This document shows positions 1 to 7,571 of a stretch of 36,903 bases of DNA, one piece after another (the first letter of the stretch is position 1; every line of letters starts with the position of its first letter). The stretch spans positions 1 through 36,903 of the forward strand of contig CASFJQ010000027.1 of the NCBI GenBank assembly GCA_949295065.1. The letters run 5' to 3'. The translations under genes were made by a program, and so were the position numbers. The notes below the pieces were generated by a model that saw nothing but the letters and a program-made list of their open reading frames with translations, made no database searches and was not told the origin of the DNA. This stretch comes from an uncultured Parabacteroides sp. (GTDB taxonomy: Bacteria; Bacteroidota; Bacteroidia; Bacteroidales; Tannerellaceae).

Positions 1-107
1 GAGGCCGTATCGACTTCACCGACTACCTGCTGCTGATGAAGATGGACGGCGAGTGGCGGTGCGTGGCGAAGGCGTACAATCAGAATTCGAATACCATTCA
101 AAAGTAA
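1..107 (+). CDS. C-terminal end of an NTF2-like / lumazine-binding-like family protein (partial)
   Basis: The frame is open from the window edge to TAA at 105-107 and reads GRIDFTDYLLLMKMDGEWRC and then VAKAYNQNS. The stretch DYLLLMKMDGEWRCVAKAY resembles the last strand of small Bacteroidota proteins of the NTF2/SnoaL-like fold (putative lumazine-binding type). Only the final 34 residues are visible, so the function cannot be judged. The stop codon overlaps the Shine-Dalgarno-like sequence of the next gene, which suggests co-transcription with the two reductase genes that follow. Base composition is G+C-rich compared with the rest of the window. Confidence 0.5.
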   Translation, partial: GRIDFTDYLLLMKMDGEWRCVAKAYNQNSNTIQK

Positions 108-113
108 GGAGGA
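106..113 (+). promoter_or_regulatory. Shine-Dalgarno-like ribosome binding site
   Basis: AAGGAGGA lies 6 bases before the ATG at 120 and overlaps the upstream stop codon. Such a strong anti-16S match is unusual here: the other genes in this window have A/T-rich leaders without GGAGG, as is normal in Bacteroidota. It supports both the start choice and a foreign origin for this short operon. Confidence 0.6.
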
Positions 114-119
114 AGCGTC

Positions 120-659
120 ATGAAGATAACAGTTATTACGGGAAGTCCACGCAAGCATGGCAACAGCTTTGCCATGACGGACGCATTTATCAGGAAAGCG
201 GAGACACTCGGCCACACGGTGCGACGATTTGATGCCGCACTGATGAAGATAGGCGGTTGCCGTGCCTGCCAGACCTGCTTCAAGACGGGCAAGGCTTGTT
301 CGTTCGACGACGATTTCAACCTTATCGCACCTGCCATTATGGAAGCCGATGCTGTTGTATTCACCATGCCAACCTACTGGTATTCCATCCCGGCACAGAT
401 AAAGGGTGTGATTGACCGCCTGTTTTCATTCGTGGTGGGCGGAAAGGATATCGCCGGAAAGAAATGCGGACTGATAGCCTGCTGCGAAGAAAACGACGTG
501 ACGGTAATGGACGGCATCCGTATGCCGCTGGAACGTTCTGCCGCTCTGCTGAAATGGGAGATGGCTGGCGAAGTGCTTATTACCGGAGTATTGAACGAAG
601 GTGACATCAACAAGACGGACGGCTGCAAGCAAGCGGCTGAACTGGCGCATAAATTCTGA
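120..659 (+). CDS. Flavodoxin-family NAD(P)H-dependent oxidoreductase
   Basis: This 179-residue protein has the flavodoxin-like fold of NADPH-dependent FMN reductases. It begins with a beta strand and the phosphate-binding loop TGSPRKHGNS (residues 8-17), which binds FMN phosphate. A cysteine cluster CRACQTCFKTGKACSFDDD follows at about residues 42-60, and MPTYWYSIPAQIKGVIDRL at about 83-101 is the usual flavin-contacting and dimer segment. The cysteine arrangement is common in Bacteroidota and Firmicutes 'flavodoxin family' or iron-sulfur flavoprotein-like proteins. The substrate cannot be deduced. The next gene is a paralogue starting 4 bases after this stop, so the two are very probably one operon and may act together. 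It is soluble, with no signal peptide. The start at 120 is fixed by the Shine-Dalgarno sequence. Confidence 0.85.
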   Translation: MKITVITGSPRKHGNSFAMTDAFIRKAETLGHTVRRFDAALMKIGGCRACQTCFKTGKACSFDDDFNLIAPAIMEADAVVFTMPTYWYSIPAQIKGVIDRLFSFVVGGKDIAGKKCGLIACCEENDVTVMDGIRMPLERSAALLKWEMAGEVLITGVLNEGDINKTDGCKQAAELAHKF

Positions 660-663
660 ACGT

Positions 664-1296
664 ATGAAGGTATTGTTGATTAATGGCAGCCCGAATCAAA
701 CGGGCTGCACCTATACCGCCCTGCACGAAGTGGAAACCACCTTGCAGGCAAACGGCATTGAGACGGAATTGCTGTATTTAGGCAAGAAGCCCATAGCGGG
801 TTGCATCGCCTGTGGAGCCTGCATGAATACAGGACATTGTTTCCGCGACGACCTCGTGCAAGAGATACAGAAACGGCTGGATGAATTTGATGCCATCGTC
901 ATCGGTTCTCCGGTTTATTACAGTGCACCAACGGGGCAACTCGTTTCGTTCCTGAACCGCCTGTTCTTCGCCACGGAGAACCGCATGGCGGGCAAGCTCG
1001 GCGCATCAGTAGTATCGTGCCGCCGTGGTGGAGCCTCCGCCACCTTCGAGCAATTGAATCAATATTTCACTATTGCGAATATGCCTATCGTAGCATCGCA
1101 ATACTGGAACTCGGTACACGGCTTCACACCCGACGATGTGCGCAAGGACAAGGAAGGCTTGCAGACCATGCGCATCTTGGGGCAAAATATGGCGTGGTTG
1201 CTAAAGTGCATTGAAAGCGGACGGAAGAACGGCGTTCGCAAGCCGGAATATGAACCGAGAATGCGGACGCACTTCATCCAAGACAAATATGAATAA
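664..1296 (+). CDS. Flavodoxin-family NAD(P)H-dependent oxidoreductase, second copy
   Basis: This is a 210-residue paralogue of the preceding gene. It has the FMN loop NGSPNQTGCTYTAL near the N-terminus, a cysteine cluster (CIACGACMNTGHCFRDD) at about residues 48-64, and the flavin segment GSPVYYSAPTGQLVSFLNRL at about 81-100. A CRRGGASATFEQLN segment matches larger NADPH-dependent FMN reductases. I start it at the ATG at 664, just before MKVLLINGSPN, because the family begins directly with this first beta strand; longer readings only translate the end of the previous gene. It follows that gene by 4 bases. The redox substrate is unknown. Codon use is G+C-rich like its neighbours on the left edge. 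Confidence 0.85.
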   Translation: MKVLLINGSPNQTGCTYTALHEVETTLQANGIETELLYLGKKPIAGCIACGACMNTGHCFRDDLVQEIQKRLDEFDAIVIGSPVYYSAPTGQLVSFLNRLFFATENRMAGKLGASVVSCRRGGASATFEQLNQYFTIANMPIVASQYWNSVHGFTPDDVRKDKEGLQTMRILGQNMAWLLKCIESGRKNGVRKPEYEPRMRTHFIQDKYE

Positions 1297-1325
1297 CCAA
1301 ACTTAACAAGAAAACTTATAGATTT

Positions 1326-2171
1326 TTGAGTAGAGGATGTTTCCTGTCCGAGCGATTGGAAATCCGTCTTCCGGATGAGTTGGGAAAAGATATGCTCACT
1401 CGCTTGCACAATCGTGACAACACATTGTCAGGTGACCGTTTTGAGGATTATTTCAAGGGGCTGGTCGTCGTTCCCGACCCTGATGTATGCCGTAACATCG
1501 TTTCGTTCAACGTAAGTGATACAGCTTCCACGTTGATTCTACATTATAGCATTGAAGATGCACTGACACAGGAGGACGAGTGTGTGATTAGTCCTAAAAC
1601 CGAGACACAATTCTATCATGTCGACCACGACCGTAGGGGAACGGAAATGGAAAGTCTCCCGGCTAAGAATATAGAAGTTGCTTCTTCGGAGCTTGGTAAC
1701 CGGGGTGTCCTCTTCGGGGGAATCGGTTGGTACAGCCGTCTTGGTTTTCCGCATTTGAACGAGATATTGCAGCATGGAGAACGCGTTTCAATCGAGTCCG
1801 CCTATCTGAAGGTTTATCCGGAACCCGGTACCTGGTCGGATTTCAATCCTCTTCCCGACAGCCTTTACCTTTATATCATTGATGAGAACAATGTCGTGAC
1901 GGATGCCGTTACCGATTATTTAGGGACAGAAGTTCAGAGCGGAACACTGGTCAAGGATGACAGTTTTGACGAAAATACTTATTATTATTTCGATATCAGC
2001 ACTTTCCTGCAGGAAGAATTGGGAGCTTTTGGAAAATATAAACATAATTTGCAACTCGTTTTTGAAAACGACACCTACACGCAGACGTTCCGAAATCTTA
2101 CTTTCAGCGATCAAGAAGGGAGGTCACCCATTGTCTTACAACTAACCTATAAAGTTTATGAAAGCTATTAA
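1326..2171 (+). CDS. DUF4270 family protein, 5'-truncated remnant
   Basis: The open frame encodes about 281 residues and matches the C-terminal half of DUF4270 proteins: RLEIRLPDELGKDML, FEDYFKGLVVVPDP, and later repeated beta-strand segments ending LQLTYKVYESY. Full members are secreted lipoproteins of roughly 400-550 residues with an N-terminal signal peptide and lipobox. Here there is neither, and the only available start is a TTG at 1326 with no leader. The frame closes upstream with TGA at 1290-1292, inside the end of the reductase gene. So the first third or more of the gene has been lost, probably by recombination that brought in the reductase genes. It overlaps the next gene by 14 bases, so the pair was once translationally coupled. 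It is likely non-functional as a secreted protein. Confidence 0.75.
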   Translation: MSRGCFLSERLEIRLPDELGKDMLTRLHNRDNTLSGDRFEDYFKGLVVVPDPDVCRNIVSFNVSDTASTLILHYSIEDALTQEDECVISPKTETQFYHVDHDRRGTEMESLPAKNIEVASSELGNRGVLFGGIGWYSRLGFPHLNEILQHGERVSIESAYLKVYPEPGTWSDFNPLPDSLYLYIIDENNVVTDAVTDYLGTEVQSGTLVKDDSFDENTYYYFDISTFLQEELGAFGKYKHNLQLVFENDTYTQTFRNLTFSDQEGRSPIVLQLTYKVYESY

Positions 2172-3369
2172 ATACATATGGCTATTTTGCCTGCTTCTGT
2201 TCCCATTTCCAGCTGTGGCGCAGAATGTGATGACTTCTTCTCCCTATTCTATGTTCGGTATAGGAGAAATTATGACCGGTTTGTACGGGGTGAATGCGGG
2301 TATGGGAGGTATTACAATCGGCATGCGTGGAAAAATGCTTATCAATACGGATAATCCTGCAGGGTTGACAGGACTCGATTCGTGCCGCTTGTTCACGGAA
2401 GCCTCTGCTTTTGCCAAATGGGAGTCCTACAGGTCGAAAGGGAACAATAATCAGGCTTTTACCGGTAACTTCTCGCGCTTTGCCATGGCGGGACGTATCA
2501 TGCCTCACTGGTACATGGCAGTAGGATTGACTCCATACAGCTCGGTCGGCTATTATTTTCAGAGTACGCAGGAGTTGGAGGGTTCTCCCGGTTCATATTA
2601 TACGAGCACTTATTCCGGTAACGGAGGGTTGTCAAAGGTATATCTTTCGAATGCTTTTCTGCTATTGCCCTCTTTGTCAATCGGAATCAACTTGGGGTAC
2701 ATTTTCAGGAATATGACACAAACGGAGGACCAGAGTACTATGTCTGTGTCCCAGAAGCTATTCGGACAGTCTTTCTCCGCCGATTTCGGAGTGCAGTATT
2801 CTTATCGTATGGGGCGTGAACTGAATCTGACGTTGGGAGCGGTTTACGGTTTGCCACAGACGATGCGGATGGAAAAGACGAAGACGTTAACGGAAAATTC
2901 TTCTGAAAACAGCTACAATATGAAAAGAGTCAACCAGACCTTGCCGCAATATATCGGGGGTGGTGTCTCTGTGGAATATAAGAAAATGACGTATGCGCTC
3001 GACTACCTGTTCCGGCAATATTGTTCGTTGACTTCGGCGGACAGCCGGATAACGTTTCACGACTCGCACGAATTACGTGCCGGTTTCTGCTATTTTCCCA
3101 ATGGCTACAGTTCTTCAAGCATCTGGAAGCGTATGGATTATAAAGCCGGAATTGAACTCTCGTCTCCTTATTACATGCACATCAGGGGACAATCTGGCAT
3201 CTCCTGGCGTGTCAGTGCCGGCATGGGCTTTCCGCTGATAAACGGGCGAATCCACACGGCTTTCTTCTATGACCGTGTCGATTTGAACGGCAAGATGTTA
3301 AAGCGTGGGATAACGGGCTTTACTGTTACTTATACGTTGAGCGAACTGTTTTATAAGATAAAGCTGTAG
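2158..3369 (+). CDS. Outer-membrane beta-barrel protein (partner of DUF4270)
   Basis: This 403-residue protein has a clear signal peptide (MKAIKYIWLFCLLLFPFPAVAQ, cut after about residue 22), a long alternating beta pattern with many aromatic residues, and a C-terminal strand ending LSELFYKIKL. That fits a beta-barrel of the FadL/OmpP1-like type of unknown cargo. The early motif SPYSMFGIGEIMTGLYGVNAGMGG is typical of Bacteroidota 'outer membrane protein' annotations. It starts inside the last codons of the DUF4270 gene (ATG 2158, stop of that gene 2171). It appears intact although its upstream partner is truncated, so its expression may now depend on read-through from the reductase operon. 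Function is not known to me. Confidence 0.7.
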   Translation: MKAIKYIWLFCLLLFPFPAVAQNVMTSSPYSMFGIGEIMTGLYGVNAGMGGITIGMRGKMLINTDNPAGLTGLDSCRLFTEASAFAKWESYRSKGNNNQAFTGNFSRFAMAGRIMPHWYMAVGLTPYSSVGYYFQSTQELEGSPGSYYTSTYSGNGGLSKVYLSNAFLLLPSLSIGINLGYIFRNMTQTEDQSTMSVSQKLFGQSFSADFGVQYSYRMGRELNLTLGAVYGLPQTMRMEKTKTLTENSSENSYNMKRVNQTLPQYIGGGVSVEYKKMTYALDYLFRQYCSLTSADSRITFHDSHELRAGFCYFPNGYSSSSIWKRMDYKAGIELSSPYYMHIRGQSGISWRVSAGMGFPLINGRIHTAFFYDRVDLNGKMLKRGITGFTVTYTLSELFYKIKL

Positions 3370-3440
3370 GGTTCGTATAGTTCGCAGAACTATTTATCCG
3401 ATGCACGTTTGCAAACACTATCCCGGGACATGAGAATCCG

Positions 3441-3554
3441 GGTAACGAAATCCTCTTCTACGTTAAGAAGGGCAGTAAGAGTGCCAACGATTATCTCCCA
3501 CTGATGTGCCGTCTTACGGTGGACGGAGATTTGAAAACCACTCGAATATTATAG
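3441..3554 (+). pseudogene. Tyrosine recombinase (integrase) N-terminal fragment
   Basis: In frame from 3441 the sequence reads GNEILFYVKKGSKSAN then DYLPLMCRLTVDGD and stops at TAG 3552. This is the first beta-sheet of the arm-type DNA-binding domain of Bacteroidota conjugative-transposon integrases (pattern LFYxKK...PxMCRxTxxG). Everything after about residue 30 is lost and no start codon or catalytic domain remains. It is therefore a relic, not a gene. It points toward a second relic on the other strand at 3562-3716, right beside tRNA-Lys. Confidence 0.6.
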
Positions 3555-3561
3555 AGCGTCC

Positions 3562-3716
3562 TTATATTGAAGTGCGCCCTAACATCTTAGAAACGCTTTC
3601 AACAGGTACGCCATAGCTTATACTAAGATACGTGCCATAATAGGCAATTACCATTCTTTTTTACCTTGTCTCGTTTCAGGAAGAACAATACTCGAAATGT
3701 TGATTTCATACCTCAT
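3562..3716 (-). pseudogene. Tyrosine recombinase fragments (N- and C-terminal pieces, core deleted)
   Basis: On the minus strand an ATG at 3716 begins MRYEINISSIVLPETRQGKK, like an integrase arm-binding domain, and the frame soon meets stops. In another frame at 3612-3565 the sequence reads GVPVESVSKMLGRTSI and then a stop. That is the conserved segment just before the catalytic tyrosine of tyrosine recombinases (usual form G-[VI]-P-x-E-x-V-S-K-M-L-G-H-[TS]). The central catalytic part is missing. An internal deletion plus frameshifts explains this best. The histidine of the LGH motif is Arg here, a further sign of decay. Confidence 0.6.
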
Positions 3717-3850
3717 TGTTTTAAGTTACAAAACTACTTTTATTAACTCATAATGAGATAAATGCAGGGTCGCCAATTCCCGACAAATAAGCCACTATTT
3801 TTTGTCCGTCAGTGACTTTTTCGTGGCGGTTAGGTTAGCCAAAAGGCAAT
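3717..3850. other. Intergenic stretch without recognised gene
   Basis: Between the integrase relics and the tRNA terminator I see no coding frame with family features and no good promoter. It contains short G+C-rich patches (around 3770-3785 and 3825-3845) in an A/T-rich background, plausibly leftover island-end sequence. No second copy of the tRNA 3' end that could serve as an attachment site was found by eye within 1-3890. Confidence 0.4.
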
Positions 3851-3886
3851 AAAAAAAGTCCTACAAATATTTATTTTGTAGGACTT
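3851..3886 (-). terminator. Intrinsic terminator of tRNA-Lys
   Basis: The arms AAGTCCTACAAA (3856-3867) and TTTGTAGGACTT (3875-3886) form a perfect 12-bp stem with a 7-base loop. Read on the minus strand the stem is followed by a run of seven T. It lies 6 bases after the encoded CCA of the tRNA. Confidence 0.9.
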
Positions 3887-3892
3887 GTCTTT

Positions 3893-3968
3893 TGGTGATC
3901 CGCCTGGGGCTCGAACCCAGGACCCCAACATTAAAAGTGTTGTGCTCTACCTGCTGAGCTAGCGAATC
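3893..3968 (-). tRNA. tRNA-Lys (anticodon TTT)
   Basis: The minus strand folds as a full cloverleaf. The acceptor arms are GATTCGC and GCGGATC (one G-T pair) and the D-stem is GCTC/GAGC. The anticodon stem CAACA/TGTTG encloses CTTTTAA, giving anticodon TTT. The T-stem CTGGG/CCCAG has loop TTCGAGC. The discriminator base is A and the CCA end is encoded (3893-3895), for 76 bases in all. tRNA genes are common integration sites for tyrosine recombinases. The broken integrases lie on its 3' side, as expected for an element that integrated there. Confidence 0.97.
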
Positions 3969-4001
3969 ATCATTTTGTTATCGTTTTTTCGATTACGGCT
4001 G

Positions 4002-4031
4002 CAAAGGTAAGAACTATTTTTGATTCCACAA
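4002..4031 (-). promoter_or_regulatory. Promoter of tRNA-Lys
   Basis: On the minus strand TACCTTTG (4009-4002) matches the Bacteroidota -7 box TAnnTTTG. A TTG (4031-4029) lies 19 bases upstream, where the -33 box is expected. The tRNA begins 33 bases downstream. Confidence 0.7.
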
Positions 4032-4036
4032 TAGTT

Positions 4037-5197
4037 TTACTCATTTTTTTTCGATGAAATTTCATTATTTTCTTGCAGAGGTATTTTATCACCTTCTGTT
4101 TCCATTTGGATATCAATATTTTCGGATAAAATAAACCTTTTATAATAAGACAAGCAAAGTGTTGTCAAAGGCAAAGCTACTATCAAACCTATAAAGCCAA
4201 GCAATGTTCCCCATATAGACAAGGACAACAATATTATTGCAGGATTAAGCCCCATAGCCTTACCCATTATCTTTGGTGTAAGATACAAATCCTGTATAGC
4301 CTGAACGATACAAAGGACAAGTACGGATAATCCGAATATTATCCAGAAGTTACCTCCTGTTTCTGCCGATTTAAGCAAACTAAGCAGAATCATAGGTATT
4401 AAGCCTATGGTCTGGAGATATGGAATAAGATTAAGCACTCCTATGAACAAGCCTAAAGTAACTGCCAACGGGAAATCAATAATTTTGAAGCCTATTGCCA
4501 ACAAAATACCAACACATAAAGCTATAAGTGACTGTCCACGAAAATATCTGTTCATACTTTGCTCTACATCAAATGCCAATCCTGACACAAAAGCTCTGTA
4601 GCGAACAGGAATAAGTCGCATCCAACCTCTTGCAATACGCTCATAATCTATCAGGATAAATATGAAGTAAAGGAAAATAACAAATACTATAGTCACACTT
4701 AGCAGAACAGAAAAAGTGTTGGATAGTATATTCCACATCTTCGGAGCAATCTGTTTGAAAGCATTGATGAGATTTTCCTTACTCAGCAAGTCCATCAATT
4801 GGATTACATCCAAATTTTGCTTCAGAAAATTTATCCATGATTCCGGTATAAATGGTACACGGCTGCCGCTTTGCTGATGTGAACTCAACAATTCCAACAT
4901 TTTGTCTGCTTCCTGTACGATAGACGGCACAACCATAACAACCAAAAGTGCAACTACAAGAATGAACGAGAAAAGCACAGCTATTATTGACAGTGTGCGA
5001 CTCTTAAACTTAAGCTTATACTGAAAGAATTTAACAAACGGCTGCATCATATAAGCCATGAGCCATGCTATCAGAAACGGCAACAAAGCATTCTTCAAGA
5101 CTGCTATCAAATAAATTATACCTGCTATTATGGCCAAGCTGAGTATTATACGCACAACGCGGTCAAATGTAAACGGTCTGTCAAACATAGATTCCAT
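4037..5197 (-). CDS. AI-2E family transporter (PerM/UPF0118-like permease)
   Basis: This 386-residue integral membrane protein has about eight hydrophobic segments: near residues 12-55, 68-92, a pair around 155-185, and several from about 220 to 350. It matches the AI-2E/PerM family in having an early pair of helices, a long soluble loop (about 95-150), then a dense helical half with NLIPYLQTIGLIPMILL and GLNPAIILLSLSIWGTLLGFIGLIVALPL. Family members export autoinducer-2 or other small molecules or act as Na+/H+ antiporters, so the substrate is open. The hydrophilic C-terminus (about 350-386) is rich in E, K and N. It is transcribed divergently from the carboxypeptidase gene with only 40 bases between the starts. 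A start at the internal Met4 is also possible. Confidence 0.85.
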   Translation of the reverse strand: MESMFDRPFTFDRVVRIILSLAIIAGIIYLIAVLKNALLPFLIAWLMAYMMQPFVKFFQYKLKFKSRTLSIIAVLFSFILVVALLVVMVVPSIVQEADKMLELLSSHQQSGSRVPFIPESWINFLKQNLDVIQLMDLLSKENLINAFKQIAPKMWNILSNTFSVLLSVTIVFVIFLYFIFILIDYERIARGWMRLIPVRYRAFVSGLAFDVEQSMNRYFRGQSLIALCVGILLAIGFKIIDFPLAVTLGLFIGVLNLIPYLQTIGLIPMILLSLLKSAETGGNFWIIFGLSVLVLCIVQAIQDLYLTPKIMGKAMGLNPAIILLSLSIWGTLLGFIGLIVALPLTTLCLSYYKRFILSENIDIQMETEGDKIPLQENNEISSKKNE

Positions 5198-5207
5198 ATA
5201 TATTCGC

Positions 5208-5230
5208 TACCTTTGTTTTTTACAAAGATA
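5208..5230. promoter_or_regulatory. Face-to-face -7 boxes of a divergent promoter
   Basis: TACCTTTG at 5208-5215 (plus) and TATCTTTG at 5230-5223 (minus) both fit TAnnTTTG. Together they form the small inverted repeat CTTTGT-N5-ACAAAG. The first could serve the gene starting at 5238, the second the permease starting at 5197. No convincing -33 box is visible for either, so the call is tentative. Confidence 0.4.
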
Positions 5231-5237
5231 TACAAGT

Positions 5238-6704
5238 ATGATGACAATAAAGAAATTTTTATCCCTAATATTTATATATTACAGCATTACTATTGTCAAT
5301 GCTCAAAATCTGAGTCCTATAAAGACTTTCAATGATAAACCTTTTGCCAAAGGTGCTATTTTCTCATGTTATATTCATGATATAGATTCTGATAAGACTA
5401 TTTATGAACTTAACAATGAAATTATGCTTACTCCGGCATCTTTAATGAAACTTGTAACTACTGCCGGAGCATTAGACATACTCGGCAGTGATTTCAGATA
5501 TCAGACTACCATAAGCTACGATGGAGTGATAAAAGACGATGTTCTGCACGGCAATATTTATATAAAAGGAAGCGGAGACCCGACATTAGGTTCTTCACAC
5601 TTTGCACCTGAGTCAAAAGAATTCATAAACAAATGGATTGGAGCAATTAAACAATTAGGAATAAAAAGTATAACCGGGGCAATAATTGCCGATGAAAGTA
5701 TTTTCGACTCCGAAGGTTTGTCATTGAAATGGGTTTATGAAGATATGGGAAGTTACTACGGAGCCGGGAGCTATGGTTTATCTGTTTTCGACAATTTGTA
5801 CAAACTGCAACTCCGTTCGGGCAATGCCGGTTCAAAGCCTGAAATAATCAGTTGCAATCCTGAAAAAGCGGTAAGCACATTCCACAATTACCTGAAATCG
5901 GCACAGGTAGGAAGTGACAGCACATATATTTTGGGAACTCCTTTCAGTAATGAAAGATACATATATGGTGTAGTTCCTGCAAATAAAGAATCAATAACAT
6001 TGAAAGGTGACATTCCGGATCCTGCTCTTTTCCTAGCGCAATACGTGGAAAGTGAACTCTACAAAAATGGAATATCGACAGGGAAAGCTGCTTCATGCTA
6101 CAGAATCCTGAAAGAACAAGGGAAATGGAAGAACGACAAAAGAATTGAGATAACAAGTACATATTCACCAACTTTGGCAGAAATAATCCGCGTAACCAAT
6201 CATACCAGCCATAATCTTTATGCTGATGCAATAATCAAGACTGTCGGACTTTCTTATAAATCACAAAAAAATGAGACTGTCTCATCTTTCAACAAAGGTA
6301 TAAACATAATAAAAGAGCATTGGAAAAAGAAAGGATTGGATGTTTCGGAACTTGTAATGTATGACGGAAGCGGTCTGGCTCCGACAGATAAGACAACGAC
6401 CACGTTTTTAGGAGAATTGCTGACAATAATGTATAAAGATAAAACTTACGGAAAAGTTTTCACTGAATCTTTGCCTGCCGCCGGGATAAGTGGTTCTGTC
6501 CGAAATTTCATGAAAGGAAGCGGTCTCCAGGGAAAAGCCAAACTAAAAAGTGGAAGTATGGGTGGAGTAAAAGGTTATGCAGGTTATGTGGAGAAAAACG
6601 GGAAAACATATTCGGTAGTACTGCTAATTAACCAATATAAGGGCAAGAGCAGTAATATGACCCGACAAATGGGAAATCTGTTAAATAATATTTTCCAGGA
6701 TTAA
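5238..6704 (+). CDS. dacB: D-alanyl-D-alanine carboxypeptidase/endopeptidase (PBP4 type, S13)
   Basis: This 488-residue periplasmic penicillin-binding protein trims or cleaves peptidoglycan cross-links. The three active-site motifs are present: SLMK at residues 68-71 (nucleophile Ser68, base Lys71), SHN in the segment TNHTSHNLYAD, and KSG in KLKSGSMGGVKGYAGYV near the C-terminus, replacing the more usual KTG. A signal peptide ending ...SITIVNAQ (about residue 23) directs export. The start is set at ATG 5238, because the next 20 residues form a normal signal peptide; an ATG directly after it (5241) is equally possible. Extending upstream would read through the promoter region and into the opposite gene. 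It is convergent with the LytTR regulator downstream. Confidence 0.9.
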   Translation: MMTIKKFLSLIFIYYSITIVNAQNLSPIKTFNDKPFAKGAIFSCYIHDIDSDKTIYELNNEIMLTPASLMKLVTTAGALDILGSDFRYQTTISYDGVIKDDVLHGNIYIKGSGDPTLGSSHFAPESKEFINKWIGAIKQLGIKSITGAIIADESIFDSEGLSLKWVYEDMGSYYGAGSYGLSVFDNLYKLQLRSGNAGSKPEIISCNPEKAVSTFHNYLKSAQVGSDSTYILGTPFSNERYIYGVVPANKESITLKGDIPDPALFLAQYVESELYKNGISTGKAASCYRILKEQGKWKNDKRIEITSTYSPTLAEIIRVTNHTSHNLYADAIIKTVGLSYKSQKNETVSSFNKGINIIKEHWKKKGLDVSELVMYDGSGLAPTDKTTTTFLGELLTIMYKDKTYGKVFTESLPAAGISGSVRNFMKGSGLQGKAKLKSGSMGGVKGYAGYVEKNGKTYSVVLLINQYKGKSSNMTRQMGNLLNNIFQD

Positions 6705-6727
6705 GGCAGAAAAGCCTGAAAATATAT

Positions 6728-6785
6728 ACGGTCCCAATTCCGCGTAGGTCCGACCCCAATTTAATTTGGGTTCGGCCCCACGCAG
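6728..6785 (+). repeat. Interspersed G+C-rich intergenic repeat, copy 1
   Basis: The segment contains GGTCCCAATTCCGCGTAGGT, then CCGACCCC, then a spaced inverted partner TTGGGTTCGG followed by CCCCACGC. The minus strand at 17376-17403 carries a clearly related string (GGTCCCAATGTTGCGTAGGT, then TCGGTCC). CCGACCCCAA / TTGGGTTCGG can form a hairpin (9 of 10 pairs, 6-base loop) between two convergent genes. Its G+C content contrasts with the surrounding A/T-rich DNA. Confidence 0.6.
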
Positions 6786-6824
6786 AAATACATCCGGACT
6801 ATATTTGCAGACAAATTTCAATCA

Positions 6825-7571
6825 CTATTGTTTGACGGAAAATATAGAACGCTGCGATAGGAAATCGTAGAACTTCTGTTTATAATTATCTGAAATAGGG
6901 ATATATTCCTTACCGAACACTATACGGTTACGTTCTATTACTTTTATCTTTTCGGGCTGCACGATAAACGAACGATGAACGCGGACAAAACGGCTCGCAG
7001 GCAACAAATCTTCCATAGCCTTCATACTCATCAGAGAGAGCAAAGGATGAGGCTCGTCCTCTATGTATATTTTCACATAATCCTTCAAACCTTCAATATA
7101 CAGAACTTTACGCAAATCAACCTGTACCAATTTATATTCAGTTTTTATAAATATACTATCAACTTCGTCCTTTGCTGTTGAAGGTTGAGTATCTGACGAT
7201 GGGCGGCTAATCAGTTCATACCATTGCAAAGCTTTTTGGGCAGACTTAAGAAAATCCGAATAACTGATTGGTTTTAACAGATAATCCAAAGCATTTACTT
7301 TATAACTGTCAAGAGCATATTGTTCAAAAGCTGTCGTGAAAATAATCCTTGTTTCGGATGTAATAATTTTAGAAAATTCCATACCATTCAGTTCCGGCAT
7401 CTGAATGTCAAGAAACAAAAGGTCAACAGGATTTTCATTTAACTCTGAAAGAGCATTAATAGCACTGTTATATTTACCCTTCAAAGAAAGGTATGGTGTT
7501 TTTTTCACATAGCATTCAAGAAGGCTAACAGCCAAAGGCTCATCATCAATAATTGCACAAGTTAAAATCAT
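6825..7571 (-). CDS. LytTR-family response regulator
   Basis: This 248-residue regulator has an N-terminal receiver domain (about 1-120). Acidic Asp9/Asp10, the phospho-acceptor Asp55 in LLFLDIQMPELNG and Lys in YLLKPI mark the domain. A C-terminal LytTR DNA-binding domain (about 145-245) includes KLVQVDLRKVLYIEGLKDYV and RFVRVHRSFIVQ. It pairs with the LytS-type kinase encoded 73 bases upstream. It lies at the end of the exporter operon, whose expression it probably controls. The start is the ATG at 7571, immediately preceded by a CTCAAAAA repeat element. Confidence 0.93.
   Translation of the reverse strand: MILTCAIIDDEPLAVSLLECYVKKTPYLSLKGKYNSAINALSELNENPVDLLFLDIQMPELNGMEFSKIITSETRIIFTTAFEQYALDSYKVNALDYLLKPISYSDFLKSAQKALQWYELISRPSSDTQPSTAKDEVDSIFIKTEYKLVQVDLRKVLYIEGLKDYVKIYIEDEPHPLLSLMSMKAMEDLLPASRFVRVHRSFIVQPEKIKVIERNRIVFGKEYIPISDNYKQKFYDFLSQRSIFSVKQ

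Noticed and set aside
3555-3620. A short plus-strand frame reading IERPYIEVRPNILETLSTGTP as a separate gene
   Set aside because: The same bases on the minus strand encode the well-known recombinase segment GVPVESVSKMLG, which explains them better.
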